A DNA stretch of 64,000 nt from contig NZ_JBHTAN010000006.1 in assembly GCF_042663585.1 (NCBI RefSeq), positions 1,860,001 to 1,924,000 on the forward strand, read 5' to 3'. The notes under the pieces are model-generated. The model was not told the DNA's origin and did no database searches. It worked only from the letters and a program-made list of their open reading frames with translations. A program made the position numbers and the translations under genes. The DNA is from Natranaeroarchaeum sp042663585 (GTDB lineage: Archaea > Halobacteriota > Halobacteria > Halobacteriales > Natronoarchaeaceae). Numbering within the stretch: the first letter of the stretch is position 1; each line of letters opens with the position of its first letter. Of the stretch, positions 8,079 to 16,543 are shown piece after piece.

Positions 8079-8906
8079 CTATCGGTGATCCCGGAGGCGC
8101 GCGATCCGCTCCTCGGTCGAAGGGTGCGTCGAGAGTAGTTTTTTGAGTCCGTCGCCGGTGCCGAAGATACAGAGTGCGGCGACCGAATCGTCCATCTCGA
8201 CGTCGGTTCCCTCTGCGCTACGCTGGATTTTTTCGAGCGCTCGCGCGAGCGGTTCGCCCGATCCGATGGCGTCCGCGGCATCGCTGTCGGCGACGTACTC
8301 GCGGTACCGCGAGATTGCCATGACGAAGACCATCACGAGCATCTGCGTGACGATGCCGACGACGAAGGCGAGCACGAAGTTAGCGATGCTACGCTCGCCA
8401 GTGAGCAGAACGATCCACTGGGCCGCGATGCCGACGATGGCGGCGACCGACTGGGCGACCGTCATCGTCACGACGTCGCGGTTCCGGATATGCGCGAGTT
8501 CGTGAGCGATCACGCCGTTGAGTTCCTGCCGGTCGAGGACCTGTATCAGTTCGGTGGAGACGACGACGGTTCCCTTGCCCTTCCGGCCGGTCGCGAAGGC
8601 GTTCGGCGTGCCCATGCTGGCGACCATCAGCCGTGGCTTTTTGATCCCCATGTCCCGCGAGAGGGACTCGACGGTCTGGTGGATCTGTGGGTATTTCTCT
8701 TCGGACATGTCTTCGGCACCGACGCTCCGGAGCGCCAACTTCGTCCCCAGAATATACTGGATCCCGATGAAGGCTATTGTCAGGATGCCGACCAGCCAGA
8801 GCGGCCAGCCGAACGATACGACTGCGACCAGCGCGGCCAGCGAGAAGAACGCAAACAGGATGGTGCTGACGATCGCCATCCTGATCTTGAGACCTACATG
8901 TCGCAT
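8079..8906 (-). CDS. htpX: Zinc metalloprotease HtpX homologue (M48)
   Basis: 275 aa from MRHVGLKIRMA. Four hydrophobic segments fall near 9-28, 32-50, 145-165 and 180-205. The catalytic zinc motif HELAHIRN is near residue 131, and the third ligand is in the SRYREYVADSDAAD segment. This is membrane-bound quality control of membrane proteins by family. An in-frame extension of 41 codons upstream is non-acidic and omitted. The gene ends with a THPSTEERIARLR tail typical of HtpX. Confidence 0.92.
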   Translation of the reverse strand: MRHVGLKIRMAIVSTILFAFFSLAALVAVVSFGWPLWLVGILTIAFIGIQYILGTKLALRSVGAEDMSEEKYPQIHQTVESLSRDMGIKKPRLMVASMGTPNAFATGRKGKGTVVVSTELIQVLDRQELNGVIAHELAHIRNRDVVTMTVAQSVAAIVGIAAQWIVLLTGERSIANFVLAFVVGIVTQMLVMVFVMAISRYREYVADSDAADAIGSGEPLARALEKIQRSAEGTDVEMDDSVAALCIFGTGDGLKKLLSTHPSTEERIARLRDHR

Positions 8907-9241
8907 GCCTACCGATAACTGTCGGCAACTGATAAGTCGTATGGCAGAGAATATGCGTGTTAACAGACGACATGTATTGCGTACCATGCATCTCGCCATC
9001 CACGGAGCAGCCATCGTCGGCGAGAACACAAACCCTAAGTTCGGCCGCTCGGACAGTCTCTACTGTGTACGGACTCGCTCGACGGATCGACCTGCGTGCC
9101 GGATCCCCGAGCGAGTGCTCCGTAGCCCTTTCTAAAAAACGCGGCCGATAGGGACTCCCGGCGAGTGTGGCACCCTCGTCGCGGGTCCGATCCCGGCCGC
9201 GGATGGATCGATTGATACCGACCGATCACGACATACCAGAC
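8907..9241. other. Intergenic region between htpX and dapA
   Basis: 335 bp with no convincing protein gene. It should hold divergent promoters. A possible dapA TATA-like stretch (ctaaaaaacg) is at about 9132-9141, and a GC-rich foldable segment follows at 9141-9200, leaving a leader of roughly 75 nt before the dapA ATG. Confidence 0.5.
9141..9200 (+). other. Foldable tRNA-like segment in the dapA leader region
   Basis: GCGGCCG (9141-9147) pairs perfectly with CGGCCGC (9194-9200), and an inner hairpin GGCGAG (9160-9165) pairs with CTCGTC (9175-9180). Between the helices lies GGGACTCCC. It is too short (60 nt) for a normal tRNA and lacks a D arm; a leader structure or chance GC pairing is as likely. 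Confidence 0.25.
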
Positions 9242-10159
9242 ATGACAACGAACCCCTTCAACGGCGTGTTGCCAGCGATGGTGACGCCGTTCAACGAGGA
9301 CGAGAGCATCGATCACGAACGACTTCGGGCGGACGCACAGCGCCTCGAAACCGCCGGCGTCGACGGGCTTGTTCCCGTCGGCTCGACCGGCGAGAGCGCG
9401 ACGCTAAGCCACGACGAACACGTCGAGGTCGTCGAGACTGTCGTCGACGCTGTCGAGGACGTGCCCGTCATCGCCGGAACCGGGAGCAACAACACCCGCG
9501 AGGCGCTGGAACTCTCCGCACGCGCTGCGGACGCCGGTGCCGATGGCCTACTGCTCATCTCGCCGTACTACAACAAGCCCGAACAGCGCGGCTTCGTCGA
9601 GCACTACACCCAGGTCGCCGACGCCGTCGACCTGCCACAACTCGTCTACAACGTCCCCTCGCGGACCGGGCAGAATATCGAACCGGACACCGTCGTCGAA
9701 CTCGCATCCCACGAGAACATCGCGGGCCTGAAGGCCGCCAGCGGCGATCTGAACCAGATATCGGAGGTCATCGAGCGAACACAGGACGAGGACTTCACGG
9801 TTCTATCGGGTGACGACGGACTGACGGTGCCGATGCTCTCTATCGGCGCCAGCGGCGGGGTTAGCGTCGTCGCAAATCTCGAACCCGAACGCACCTGCGC
9901 GATGGTCGGCGCGGCGCTCTCCGGCGACTTCGAGCGAGCGCGAGCGCTACACCACGAACTCGCTCCGTTGGTTCGGGCGCTGTTCACGGAGACGAACCCG
10001 ATCCCGGTCGTCGAGGCGATGAATATCCGCGGACACGCAAAGCCGGTCGTCCGCTCGCCGCTGACGCGACTGTCCGCGGAGTATCGGGACGAACTCGCCG
10101 AGATTCTGGCGGATCTCGACAGCGAGACCGTGGCCGACGTCGCGGAGGCAGACCGATGA
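9242..10159 (+). CDS. dapA: 4-hydroxy-tetrahydrodipicolinate synthase
   Basis: 305 aa TIM barrel, condensing pyruvate with aspartate semialdehyde in the first step of the DAP/lysine branch. Seen: VGSTGESATLSHDEH (the GTTGE loop), YYNKPEQRGFVEHY, YNVPSRTGQNI with the catalytic Tyr, and the Schiff-base Lys in GLKAASGD. The start was chosen at MTTNPFNGVLPAMVTPF, the standard N-terminus; 25 codons upstream are non-coding in character. It overlaps dapB by 4 nt (ATGA), indicating translational coupling. Confidence 0.96.
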   Translation: MTTNPFNGVLPAMVTPFNEDESIDHERLRADAQRLETAGVDGLVPVGSTGESATLSHDEHVEVVETVVDAVEDVPVIAGTGSNNTREALELSARAADAGADGLLLISPYYNKPEQRGFVEHYTQVADAVDLPQLVYNVPSRTGQNIEPDTVVELASHENIAGLKAASGDLNQISEVIERTQDEDFTVLSGDDGLTVPMLSIGASGGVSVVANLEPERTCAMVGAALSGDFERARALHHELAPLVRALFTETNPIPVVEAMNIRGHAKPVVRSPLTRLSAEYRDELAEILADLDSETVADVAEADR

Positions 10160-10929
10160 CCGAGAACGTAACACGGATCGCAGTCAACGGCGCGGCCGGT
10201 CGGATGGGCCAGACCGTCATCGAGACGGTGGCCAACCGGGCGGATCTGGAGGCCGTCGTCGGCATCGACGTCGCGGACGCGGAGGCCGTCGACGGCGTGC
10301 CAGTCGTCGCACCCGACGAGGCCACCGACGCGTTCGCCGAGTATACCCCCGACGCACTCATCGACTTCACCATCCCCGAAGCGACGCTGGGCGTCCTCGA
10401 CGCCTGCACCGAGCACGAGGTCGCACTCGTCGTCGGGACGACCGGGTTCCACGAGGACGAACTGGAACGCCTCCGCGAGACGAGCGAGCACGTCCCTGTC
10501 CTGAAAGCGACCAACTTCTCGCGGGGGATTCAGGTGCTGCTCCGAACCGTGGGCGAGGCCGTCGGCGCGCTCGACGGCTACGACCTCGAACTGATGGAGA
10601 CCCATCACAACGAGAAGATAGACGCGCCCTCGGGCACCGCAAACACGATTCTGGAGACCGTCCAGGAGGAGCGTGACGTCGAACCGGTGTACGGACGCGA
10701 GGGCCACGCCCCCCGTGACGAGGACGAAATCGGCGTTCTCGTGCGGCGGGCGGGCGACATCCGCGGCGAGCACGAACTCGTGCTCGCGGGCAACGACGAG
10801 GTGCTCTCGCTGTCCCATCGCGCCGAGGACCGGGGCGTCTTCGCCGCGGGCGCAATCGACGCCGCGGCGTGGGTTGCCGGGCGAAATCCGGACTGGTATA
10901 CCTTCGGAGCGGTAATCGACGATTCATGA
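10156..10929 (+). CDS. dapB: 4-hydroxy-tetrahydrodipicolinate reductase
   Basis: 257 aa. The N-terminal dinucleotide-binding motif is VNGAAGRMGQ. DFTIPEATL and GTTGFHEDEL follow, then the substrate/catalytic motif HHNEKIDAPSGTA with its conserved His and Lys. It reduces the DapA product to tetrahydrodipicolinate with NAD(P)H. It overlaps dapA and dapD by 4 nt each, so the three are translationally coupled. Confidence 0.96.
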   Translation: MTENVTRIAVNGAAGRMGQTVIETVANRADLEAVVGIDVADAEAVDGVPVVAPDEATDAFAEYTPDALIDFTIPEATLGVLDACTEHEVALVVGTTGFHEDELERLRETSEHVPVLKATNFSRGIQVLLRTVGEAVGALDGYDLELMETHHNEKIDAPSGTANTILETVQEERDVEPVYGREGHAPRDEDEIGVLVRRAGDIRGEHELVLAGNDEVLSLSHRAEDRGVFAAGAIDAAAWVAGRNPDWYTFGAVIDDS

Positions 10930-11756
10930 GTCTGCAGACAGACGTCGAAGCTCTCTGGCAGCGCAAACAGGACGGACTGACGGCCGACGACGCGAGCACG
11001 GAGGACCTGGCCGTCCTCGAAGAGTTCCTCGCTGCACTCGAAGCGGGCGACATCCGGGCCGCCGAGAAACACGGCGACTCCTGGGAGGCAAACGAGTGGG
11101 TCAAACAGGGTATCCTGCTCAACTTCGGCCTTCGCCACACCAGCCCCCGCGACCACGGCGGTGTCACCTACCACGACGTCCTCCCACTACGCGAGACCGA
11201 CGACCTGGGCGAGCGCGGCACGCGCAACACGCCCGACGGGACGACGATCCGCCGGGGCGCATACCTCGGCGAGGACTGCATCATGATGTCCCCGAGTTTC
11301 GTCAACATCGGCGCACACGTCGGCGACGGTACCCTGATCGACTCCGCCGACACCGTCGGCTCCTGTGCCCAGATCGGCGAGAACGTCAAACTCGGCGCGA
11401 ACACGCTGATCGGCGGCGTGCTCGAACCCGTCGAGGACGCCCCCGTCATCGTCGAGGACGGCGTCTCGCTGGGTGCTGGCTGTCGGGTTACGAGCGGCTT
11501 CGTCGTCGGCGAGAACAGCGTCGTCGGCGAGAACACGCTACTCACCCCGCGGATTCCGGTCTACGACCTCGTCGAAGAGGAAGTGCTCTACGGCGAACTG
11601 CCCGCGAACCGGCGTGCGTTCCAGCGCTTCGTCGAGTCCTCTGTGAGCGACCACGAGATGATCGACGGCGGCGCGTTCAAGCCGGCAGTCGTCGCGACCC
11701 ACATCGAGGAGGAGACGCTCGAAGCGACCGAGCGCGAGGACGCGCTACGGGAGTAA
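10926..11756 (+). CDS. dapD: 2,3,4,5-tetrahydropyridine-2,6-dicarboxylate N-succinyltransferase
   Basis: 276 aa. A helical N-terminal domain (1-105) precedes a left-handed beta-helix of hexapeptide repeats (about 110-235: GAYLGEDCIMM, VNIGAHVGDGTLIDS, GSCAQIGENVKLGAN, LGAGCRVTSG). It transfers succinyl from succinyl-CoA, which defines the succinylase variant of the DAP route. The ATG overlaps the dapB stop by 4 nt. The match to M20 desuccinylase at 13042 is consistent with this variant. Confidence 0.95.
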   Translation: MSLQTDVEALWQRKQDGLTADDASTEDLAVLEEFLAALEAGDIRAAEKHGDSWEANEWVKQGILLNFGLRHTSPRDHGGVTYHDVLPLRETDDLGERGTRNTPDGTTIRRGAYLGEDCIMMSPSFVNIGAHVGDGTLIDSADTVGSCAQIGENVKLGANTLIGGVLEPVEDAPVIVEDGVSLGAGCRVTSGFVVGENSVVGENTLLTPRIPVYDLVEEEVLYGELPANRRAFQRFVESSVSDHEMIDGGAFKPAVVATHIEEETLEATEREDALRE

Positions 11757-11796
11757 TCGGCCGCCCCGAACCAGAACATTCAGGGCCGCGACGGCC

Positions 11797-13038
11797 ATGG
11801 ACCGGGTAATGACCGACCTCGCCGATTCGCCGCCCGTCCGTCGGCTTGCCGACTGGGATATGGCCCGGTTGGAGAGCCTCGCAGCGGAGCACGGCACGCC
11901 CCAGTACGTGATCGATCTCGATCGCGTCACGGAGAACTACACACGATTTTCTGCGGCGTTTCCCGACGCCCACGTCATGTACGCCGCGAAGGCCCACACC
12001 GGCAAAGCAGTCCTCGAAGCCCTGCTTGACGCCGGCGCGGACATCGAGTGCGCCGCGTGGGGCGAACTCCAGCGCTCGGTCGAGGCGGGTGCGGACCCGA
12101 ACACGCTCCAGTACACCGCGGTCAACCCACCGGACCACGACCTCGACTACGCGGTCGACCTCGCCGAGGACGCGCCGGGACTCACCATCACCATCGGCGC
12201 GACCGACACGCTCGACCGACTGGCCGAGCGCGGCTACGATGGCCGGATCGCCATCCGGATCAACCCCGGCATCGGGACGGGCCACCACGAGAAGGTCGCC
12301 ACCGGCGCGGACGCGAAGTTCGGCATCCCCTACGAGCGAGTGCCCGAGGTCGCCGAGCGCGTCCGCGAGGAGTTCGAGTTGGTCGGCCTGCATGCCCACG
12401 CGGGCAGTGGCGTCCTCACGGATGGCCTCGAAGAGCACTGCAAGGCCATCGAGCGCGTCGGCGAGATGGCCCGCCGCGTCGGCGACCTGGAGTTCGTCGA
12501 CGTCGGCGGCGGCTACGGCGTCCCCTATCACGAGGACGAACCGCCGCTCGACCTCGACGTCGCCAGCGAGATGGTTCGCGAGGCCGTCGGCGATATCGAC
12601 GCGACGCTCAAACTCGAACCGGGCCGGTATATCGTCGCCGACGCCAGCCTGATCCTCACGACGGTGAACACGATCAAGGAAGCGCCCGATACGACGGTCG
12701 TCGGCGTCGATGCCAGCCTTGCGACGCTGATCCGGCCGGCGATGTTCGGCTCGTATCACCCGATGTACAACGTCTCCGCGCCGGAGCGCGACCCACATCC
12801 AGTCACCGTCGGCGGCCCCGTCTGCACGAGCGCGGACGTGTTCGCTCACGACCGCCCCATCGCGCGGCCCGAGCGCGACGACGTGCTCGCTATCGGCAAC
12901 GCTGGCTCCTACGGCTACGAACTGGCGAGTCAGTTCCACTCCCAGCCACGGCCGCCCGAAATCGCGCTCGAAGACGGCGAGTCCCGCGTCGTTCGACGCC
13001 GTGAGACGCTGGACGACGTGACCCGCGTGGAGCAGTGA
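11797..13038 (+). CDS. lysA: Diaminopimelate decarboxylase
   Basis: 413 aa PLP enzyme of the alanine racemase/ornithine decarboxylase fold. The PLP Lys is in MYAAKAHTGKAVLE, HAHAGSGV and VDVGGGYGVPY bind phosphate, ELPGRY-like LEPGRY is present, and the C-terminal GNAGSYGYELASQF closes the active site. It makes L-lysine from meso-DAP. A second possible start is four codons in (11809). Forty bases separate it from dapD and only 3 bp from the next gene. Confidence 0.95.
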   Translation: MDRVMTDLADSPPVRRLADWDMARLESLAAEHGTPQYVIDLDRVTENYTRFSAAFPDAHVMYAAKAHTGKAVLEALLDAGADIECAAWGELQRSVEAGADPNTLQYTAVNPPDHDLDYAVDLAEDAPGLTITIGATDTLDRLAERGYDGRIAIRINPGIGTGHHEKVATGADAKFGIPYERVPEVAERVREEFELVGLHAHAGSGVLTDGLEEHCKAIERVGEMARRVGDLEFVDVGGGYGVPYHEDEPPLDLDVASEMVREAVGDIDATLKLEPGRYIVADASLILTTVNTIKEAPDTTVVGVDASLATLIRPAMFGSYHPMYNVSAPERDPHPVTVGGPVCTSADVFAHDRPIARPERDDVLAIGNAGSYGYELASQFHSQPRPPEIALEDGESRVVRRRETLDDVTRVEQ

Positions 13039-13041
13039 ACG

Positions 13042-14121
13042 ATGGCGTTCGACCTGACTGAATTCCACGCCGACGCGGTGAAGACGCCCTCTCACGAGTC
13101 CGTCGACGCCATGCGCGACCTGCTGATCGAGCGACTTCGGAGCGAGGGCTACGACACGGAGGTCGACGACCGCGGCAGCGTCGTCGCGACGCGTGGCGAG
13201 GACGACGGCCCACATCTCGTTCTGAACACGCATATCGACACGGTCCCGCCGCATCTCCCCTACGAACGCGACGGCGAGGTCGTCCGCGGGCGAGGGTCCT
13301 GTGACGCCAAGGGGCCGCTCGCCGCACTGCTGTCGGCCTTCCTCGGCGCGGAGATCGGTCAGGGACGGCTTACGCTGGCGATCACACCGGACGAGGAGAC
13401 CACCCAGACCGGGGCGAAAGCCCTGAGCGAGCGACTCGCTGCGGACGGCTACATCGTCGGGGAGCCGACCGGGCTGGACGTCTGTATCGGCGCTCGCGGC
13501 CAGTGTGAGGGGCGGGTCGTGATCGAGGGCGAGAGCGGTCATGCCGCCGACGTCGACCGGTCCCGGAACCCGATCCACGCCGTCAGCACGGTGCTCCGGG
13601 CGATGGAGACGTACGACGAGACCGAGGGGCCGGGCGAGGATAGTGTCCTCGGGAGTCCCAAACTCACGCCGACGGCGCTCGGCGGCGGCGACGCGCCGAA
13701 CCGCGTCCCCGGGAGGGCGACGATCACCTTCGACCGGCGGAGCGTCCCGCCGGAGACCAGCGAGTCGTTCGCGGCCGGTCTCCAGAGCCACCTCGACCGA
13801 AACGTCCCGGAGACGATCACCGCGAGCGTCGAACTGATCCGGCCCGACACGCCGTTTCCCGATCCGTTCGTCACCGACGAGACGGCTCCGCTTGTCGACC
13901 GACTTCGGGACGCGAGCGGCGGCGATGTCCGGCCATTCGGCGCGGCGACCGAGGCCTCGTACTTCGCGAGCGACGCGCCAACGGTCGTCTTCGGGCCCGG
14001 CGTCCTCGCCGACGAGGAGGGGGCAGTCGCCCACTCCGAGCGCGAGTACGTCCGACTCGATTCGGTCCGGGCGGCAGCCGATGCGGTGACCGAGACGGCA
14101 CAGTCCGTGCTCGATACGTGA
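13042..14121 (+). CDS. dapE: M20 family peptidase, probable succinyl-diaminopimelate desuccinylase
   Basis: 359 aa. Metal-site motifs: NTHIDTVPP (His, Asp), GRGSCDAKGPLAALL (Asp), TPDEETTQTGAK (two Glu), GEPTG and a C-terminal His in GAVAHSEREYV. The dimerisation domain is at about 165-285. Operon position with dapD and lysA supports a desuccinylase assignment over ArgE/carboxypeptidase. In related haloarchaea dapF usually stands between lysA and this gene; here there is only a 3-bp gap. Confidence 0.88.
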   Translation: MAFDLTEFHADAVKTPSHESVDAMRDLLIERLRSEGYDTEVDDRGSVVATRGEDDGPHLVLNTHIDTVPPHLPYERDGEVVRGRGSCDAKGPLAALLSAFLGAEIGQGRLTLAITPDEETTQTGAKALSERLAADGYIVGEPTGLDVCIGARGQCEGRVVIEGESGHAADVDRSRNPIHAVSTVLRAMETYDETEGPGEDSVLGSPKLTPTALGGGDAPNRVPGRATITFDRRSVPPETSESFAAGLQSHLDRNVPETITASVELIRPDTPFPDPFVTDETAPLVDRLRDASGGDVRPFGAATEASYFASDAPTVVFGPGVLADEEGAVAHSEREYVRLDSVRAAADAVTETAQSVLDT

Positions 14122-14161
14122 CGGGATCCCGCGCCAGAAAACTACAACTGCCGTTTTAGTT

Positions 14162-14179
14162 TACGGTAACTTAACCGTA
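14162..14179. promoter_or_regulatory. Inverted repeat over the SIMPL lipoprotein promoter
   Basis: TACGGT (14162-14167) and ACCGTA (14174-14179) form perfect 6-bp arms around a 6-nt A/T-rich spacer, about 22-39 nt before the ATG at 14201 where a TATA box is expected. It is a candidate operator; no regulator is known. Confidence 0.4.
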
Positions 14180-14200
14180 TATCCGTTCCTCTCCCCGCGT

Positions 14201-14974
14201 ATGCGACGACGAAACGTCCTCCTTGCGAGCGGAGCAGTTGCATCGACCGCCCTCGCCGGCTGCCTCGGCAGCGCGGACGAGGAGACCGACCCCGGCGACG
14301 ACAGTGATTCCGAGCGGACAATCACGGTCTCCGAATCGGGCGAAGTGAGTGCGGAACCCGACATGGCCGTCCTCCAGGTCGGCGTCGAGGCGACCGGCGA
14401 CGACCCCGGCGCGGTCCGTGACGAACTCGCCGAGCGTGGCGACGCGCTCTACGATGCGCTGGTCGAGTATGGGATCGACGAAGACGACATCACGACCAGT
14501 CGGTTCCGCATCCGCGAGCGGGTCGACCGCGAACGGATGCGGGCAGAGGGCGTGGAACCGAGTTCCGAAGAGGATCTCGAACCCTACATCTTCTATCTGG
14601 GCACCCACTCCTACCGTGTCGAAGTGCAGGCAGTCGAGAACGCTGGCGAGGTCGTCGATACCGCGGTCGACGCCGGCGCGGATACGGTCGACAGTATCCG
14701 GTTCACCCTGTCAGAGGAGAAACGCGAAGCGCTACGACAGGACGCCCTCGAAACCGCGCTGGCGGACGCCGATGCGGAGGCCGAGTTCGTCGCCGGACAG
14801 GTCGACGCCACTATCGTCGAGGCGAAACACGTCGACACGTCGGGCGGTCGGGTCAGCCCCGTTCGTGAAGAGTTCGATATGGCAGACGGAGCGGCGTCCC
14901 CACCCGAAACCTCCTTCGAACCGGGCGACGTCACGGTGAGCGCCACGGTCGAGGTCCGGTACACGATGGAATGA
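14201..14974 (+). CDS. SIMPL (DUF541) domain lipoprotein
   Basis: 257 aa. The Tat-like leader is MRRRNVLLASG with lipobox LAGC (Cys about residue 22), followed by a short acidic spacer. The SIMPL domain covers about 45-255: ITVSESGEVSAEPDMAVLQVGVEA, SRFRIRERV, and a C-terminal VTVSATVEVRY strand. The family has periplasmic/extracellular members linked to stress resistance, with unclear mechanism. Monocistronic, converging on purB with an 18-bp gap. Confidence 0.88.
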   Translation: MRRRNVLLASGAVASTALAGCLGSADEETDPGDDSDSERTITVSESGEVSAEPDMAVLQVGVEATGDDPGAVRDELAERGDALYDALVEYGIDEDDITTSRFRIRERVDRERMRAEGVEPSSEEDLEPYIFYLGTHSYRVEVQAVENAGEVVDTAVDAGADTVDSIRFTLSEEKREALRQDALETALADADAEAEFVAGQVDATIVEAKHVDTSGGRVSPVREEFDMADGAASPPETSFEPGDVTVSATVEVRYTME

Positions 14975-14992
14975 CATCCGGCGTCGGCGCGC

Positions 14993-16375
14993 CTACTCGA
15001 TGTCGTCGACGATTTCGCTGGCGATGCCGACGTAGGTCTCCGGCGAGAGCGCTTTCAGTTCGGCTTCGACCGAGTCGTCGACGTCGAGGTCCTCGAACAG
15101 TGCACGGAAGTCCTCGATGGTGACGCGCTCGCCGCGGGTGAGTTCTTTGACCTGCTCGTAGGCGTCCTCGTGACCCTCCCGTCGGAGAATCGTCTGGACG
15201 GCTTCGCCGATGATCTCCGGCGTGTTCCGGAGTTCATTGCGCATGACCTGCTCGTTTGGCACGACCTTCGAGAGGCCGTCCTGCAGTTTGCTGTAGCCGA
15301 TCAGGCAGTGGCTGAGTGCGACCCCGATGTTGCGCTTGACCGTCGAATCCGAGAGGTCGCGCTGGAGCCGGGAGGTAGTGATGTAATCGGCGAGGAACTG
15401 TAGATCCGAGTTGGCTTTCGAGAGGTTGCCCTCGCTGTTCTCGAAGTCGATCGGATTGACCTTGTGTGGCATCGTCGACGAGCCAGTCTCCCCGTCGGTC
15501 GTCTCCTGGCCGAGATAGTGGTCGGAGATGTACAGCCACATGTCGAGGTCCAGATCGAGGATGATGTTGTTCGTCCGTCCCAGAGCGTCGAACAGGGTCG
15601 CGAGGTCGTCACAGGGGTTGACCTGCGTCGTCGGCGAGACGTACTCCAGATCCAGCCCGGTGACGAACTCCTCCGCGACCGACCGCCATTCGATCTCGGG
15701 ATACGCGGCGACGTGAGCGCCGAAGGTGCCGCTCGCGCCGCCGAGTTTCCCCGCGAGGTTTTCGGTCGCCCGCTGGACCTCGGCATTCGCACGACCCAGA
15801 CGCGCGGCGTAGACCGCCATCTCCTTGCCGAACGTGGTCGGCGTCGCTGGCTGGCCGTGGGTCCGAGCCAGCATCGGAAGGTCGCGGTACTCGCGGGCCA
15901 GTTTCGTCAGGTCGTTGCGGGCGCTCAGTAGCTCCGGGAGTATGACGTCCTCCATGGCGTCACGCACGAGCAGTCGGTGTGCGAGGTTGTTGACGTCCTC
16001 GCTGGTGAGTCCGAAGTGGATCCACGGCGAGAGCCCGTCGAGCCCCTCGGGCAGTTCGTGGCGGATGAAGTACTCGACGGCTTTGACGTCGTGGTTCGTC
16101 GCGTCGTAGCCGGCGTAGCCCTCGGTTTCGAGCTTCTTGATGACGTTTGCGTCCTCCTCGGTGAAGTTCTTGTACAGCGAGCGGAGCTGCTGGCGTTCCT
16201 GCATGTCGAGTTCGATGTCGATCCCGTCCGTGTCGGCCAGGGTCACGAGATACTCGATTTCGACGCGGACCCGTGCCCGCATCAGTCCCGCTTCGCTCGC
16301 GTACGGGGAGAGCGATGCGGTCCGACCGGCGTAGCGGCCGTCGAGTGGCGAGACGGCGTAGAGGGATTCTGTCAT
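14993..16375 (-). CDS. purB: Adenylosuccinate lyase
   Basis: 460 aa fumarase/aspartase superfamily. It begins MTESLYAVSPLDGRYAGRT, the usual PurB N-terminus, and carries SSTMPHKVNPIDFENSEG, the mobile signature loop with the catalytic Ser. TSEDVNNLAHRL and ARTHGQPATPTTFGKEM are the other conserved blocks. It cleaves SAICAR and adenylosuccinate. Thirty-eight upstream in-frame codons were excluded. It is divergent from purNH across 168 bp, so the two purine genes may share control. Confidence 0.96.
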   Translation of the reverse strand: MTESLYAVSPLDGRYAGRTASLSPYASEAGLMRARVRVEIEYLVTLADTDGIDIELDMQERQQLRSLYKNFTEEDANVIKKLETEGYAGYDATNHDVKAVEYFIRHELPEGLDGLSPWIHFGLTSEDVNNLAHRLLVRDAMEDVILPELLSARNDLTKLAREYRDLPMLARTHGQPATPTTFGKEMAVYAARLGRANAEVQRATENLAGKLGGASGTFGAHVAAYPEIEWRSVAEEFVTGLDLEYVSPTTQVNPCDDLATLFDALGRTNNIILDLDLDMWLYISDHYLGQETTDGETGSSTMPHKVNPIDFENSEGNLSKANSDLQFLADYITTSRLQRDLSDSTVKRNIGVALSHCLIGYSKLQDGLSKVVPNEQVMRNELRNTPEIIGEAVQTILRREGHEDAYEQVKELTRGERVTIEDFRALFEDLDVDDSVEAELKALSPETYVGIASEIVDDIE

Positions 16376-16543
16376 GAGAAATGCTGGCGCGGCTGAGATC
16401 AAAAGCGTGTCGGAACTATGAGCCACGGATATGGATAGATCTGAGGCAGTTACCCGACACTGACGCGGCACATATACATATTTGTGCATACTTTGCTCGA
16501 TCGTATCGCAACTACTTTTGTCGATGCGCGCGGCGTCTCAGTC
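16376..16543. promoter_or_regulatory. Divergent purB/purNH promoter region
   Basis: 168 bp with a strongly A/T-rich core (catatacatatttgtgcata, about 16471-16490) that is the best TATA candidate for either direction. No gene is seen in it. Confidence 0.45.

Noticed and set aside
9141..9200. True tRNA gene
   Set aside because: 60 nt only, no D arm, and no proper 5-bp T stem; kept only as a foldable segment.
11677..14034. Minus-strand open frame of 785 codons
   Set aside because: Antisense to lysA and dapE, whose motifs are intact; typical GC-rich shadow.
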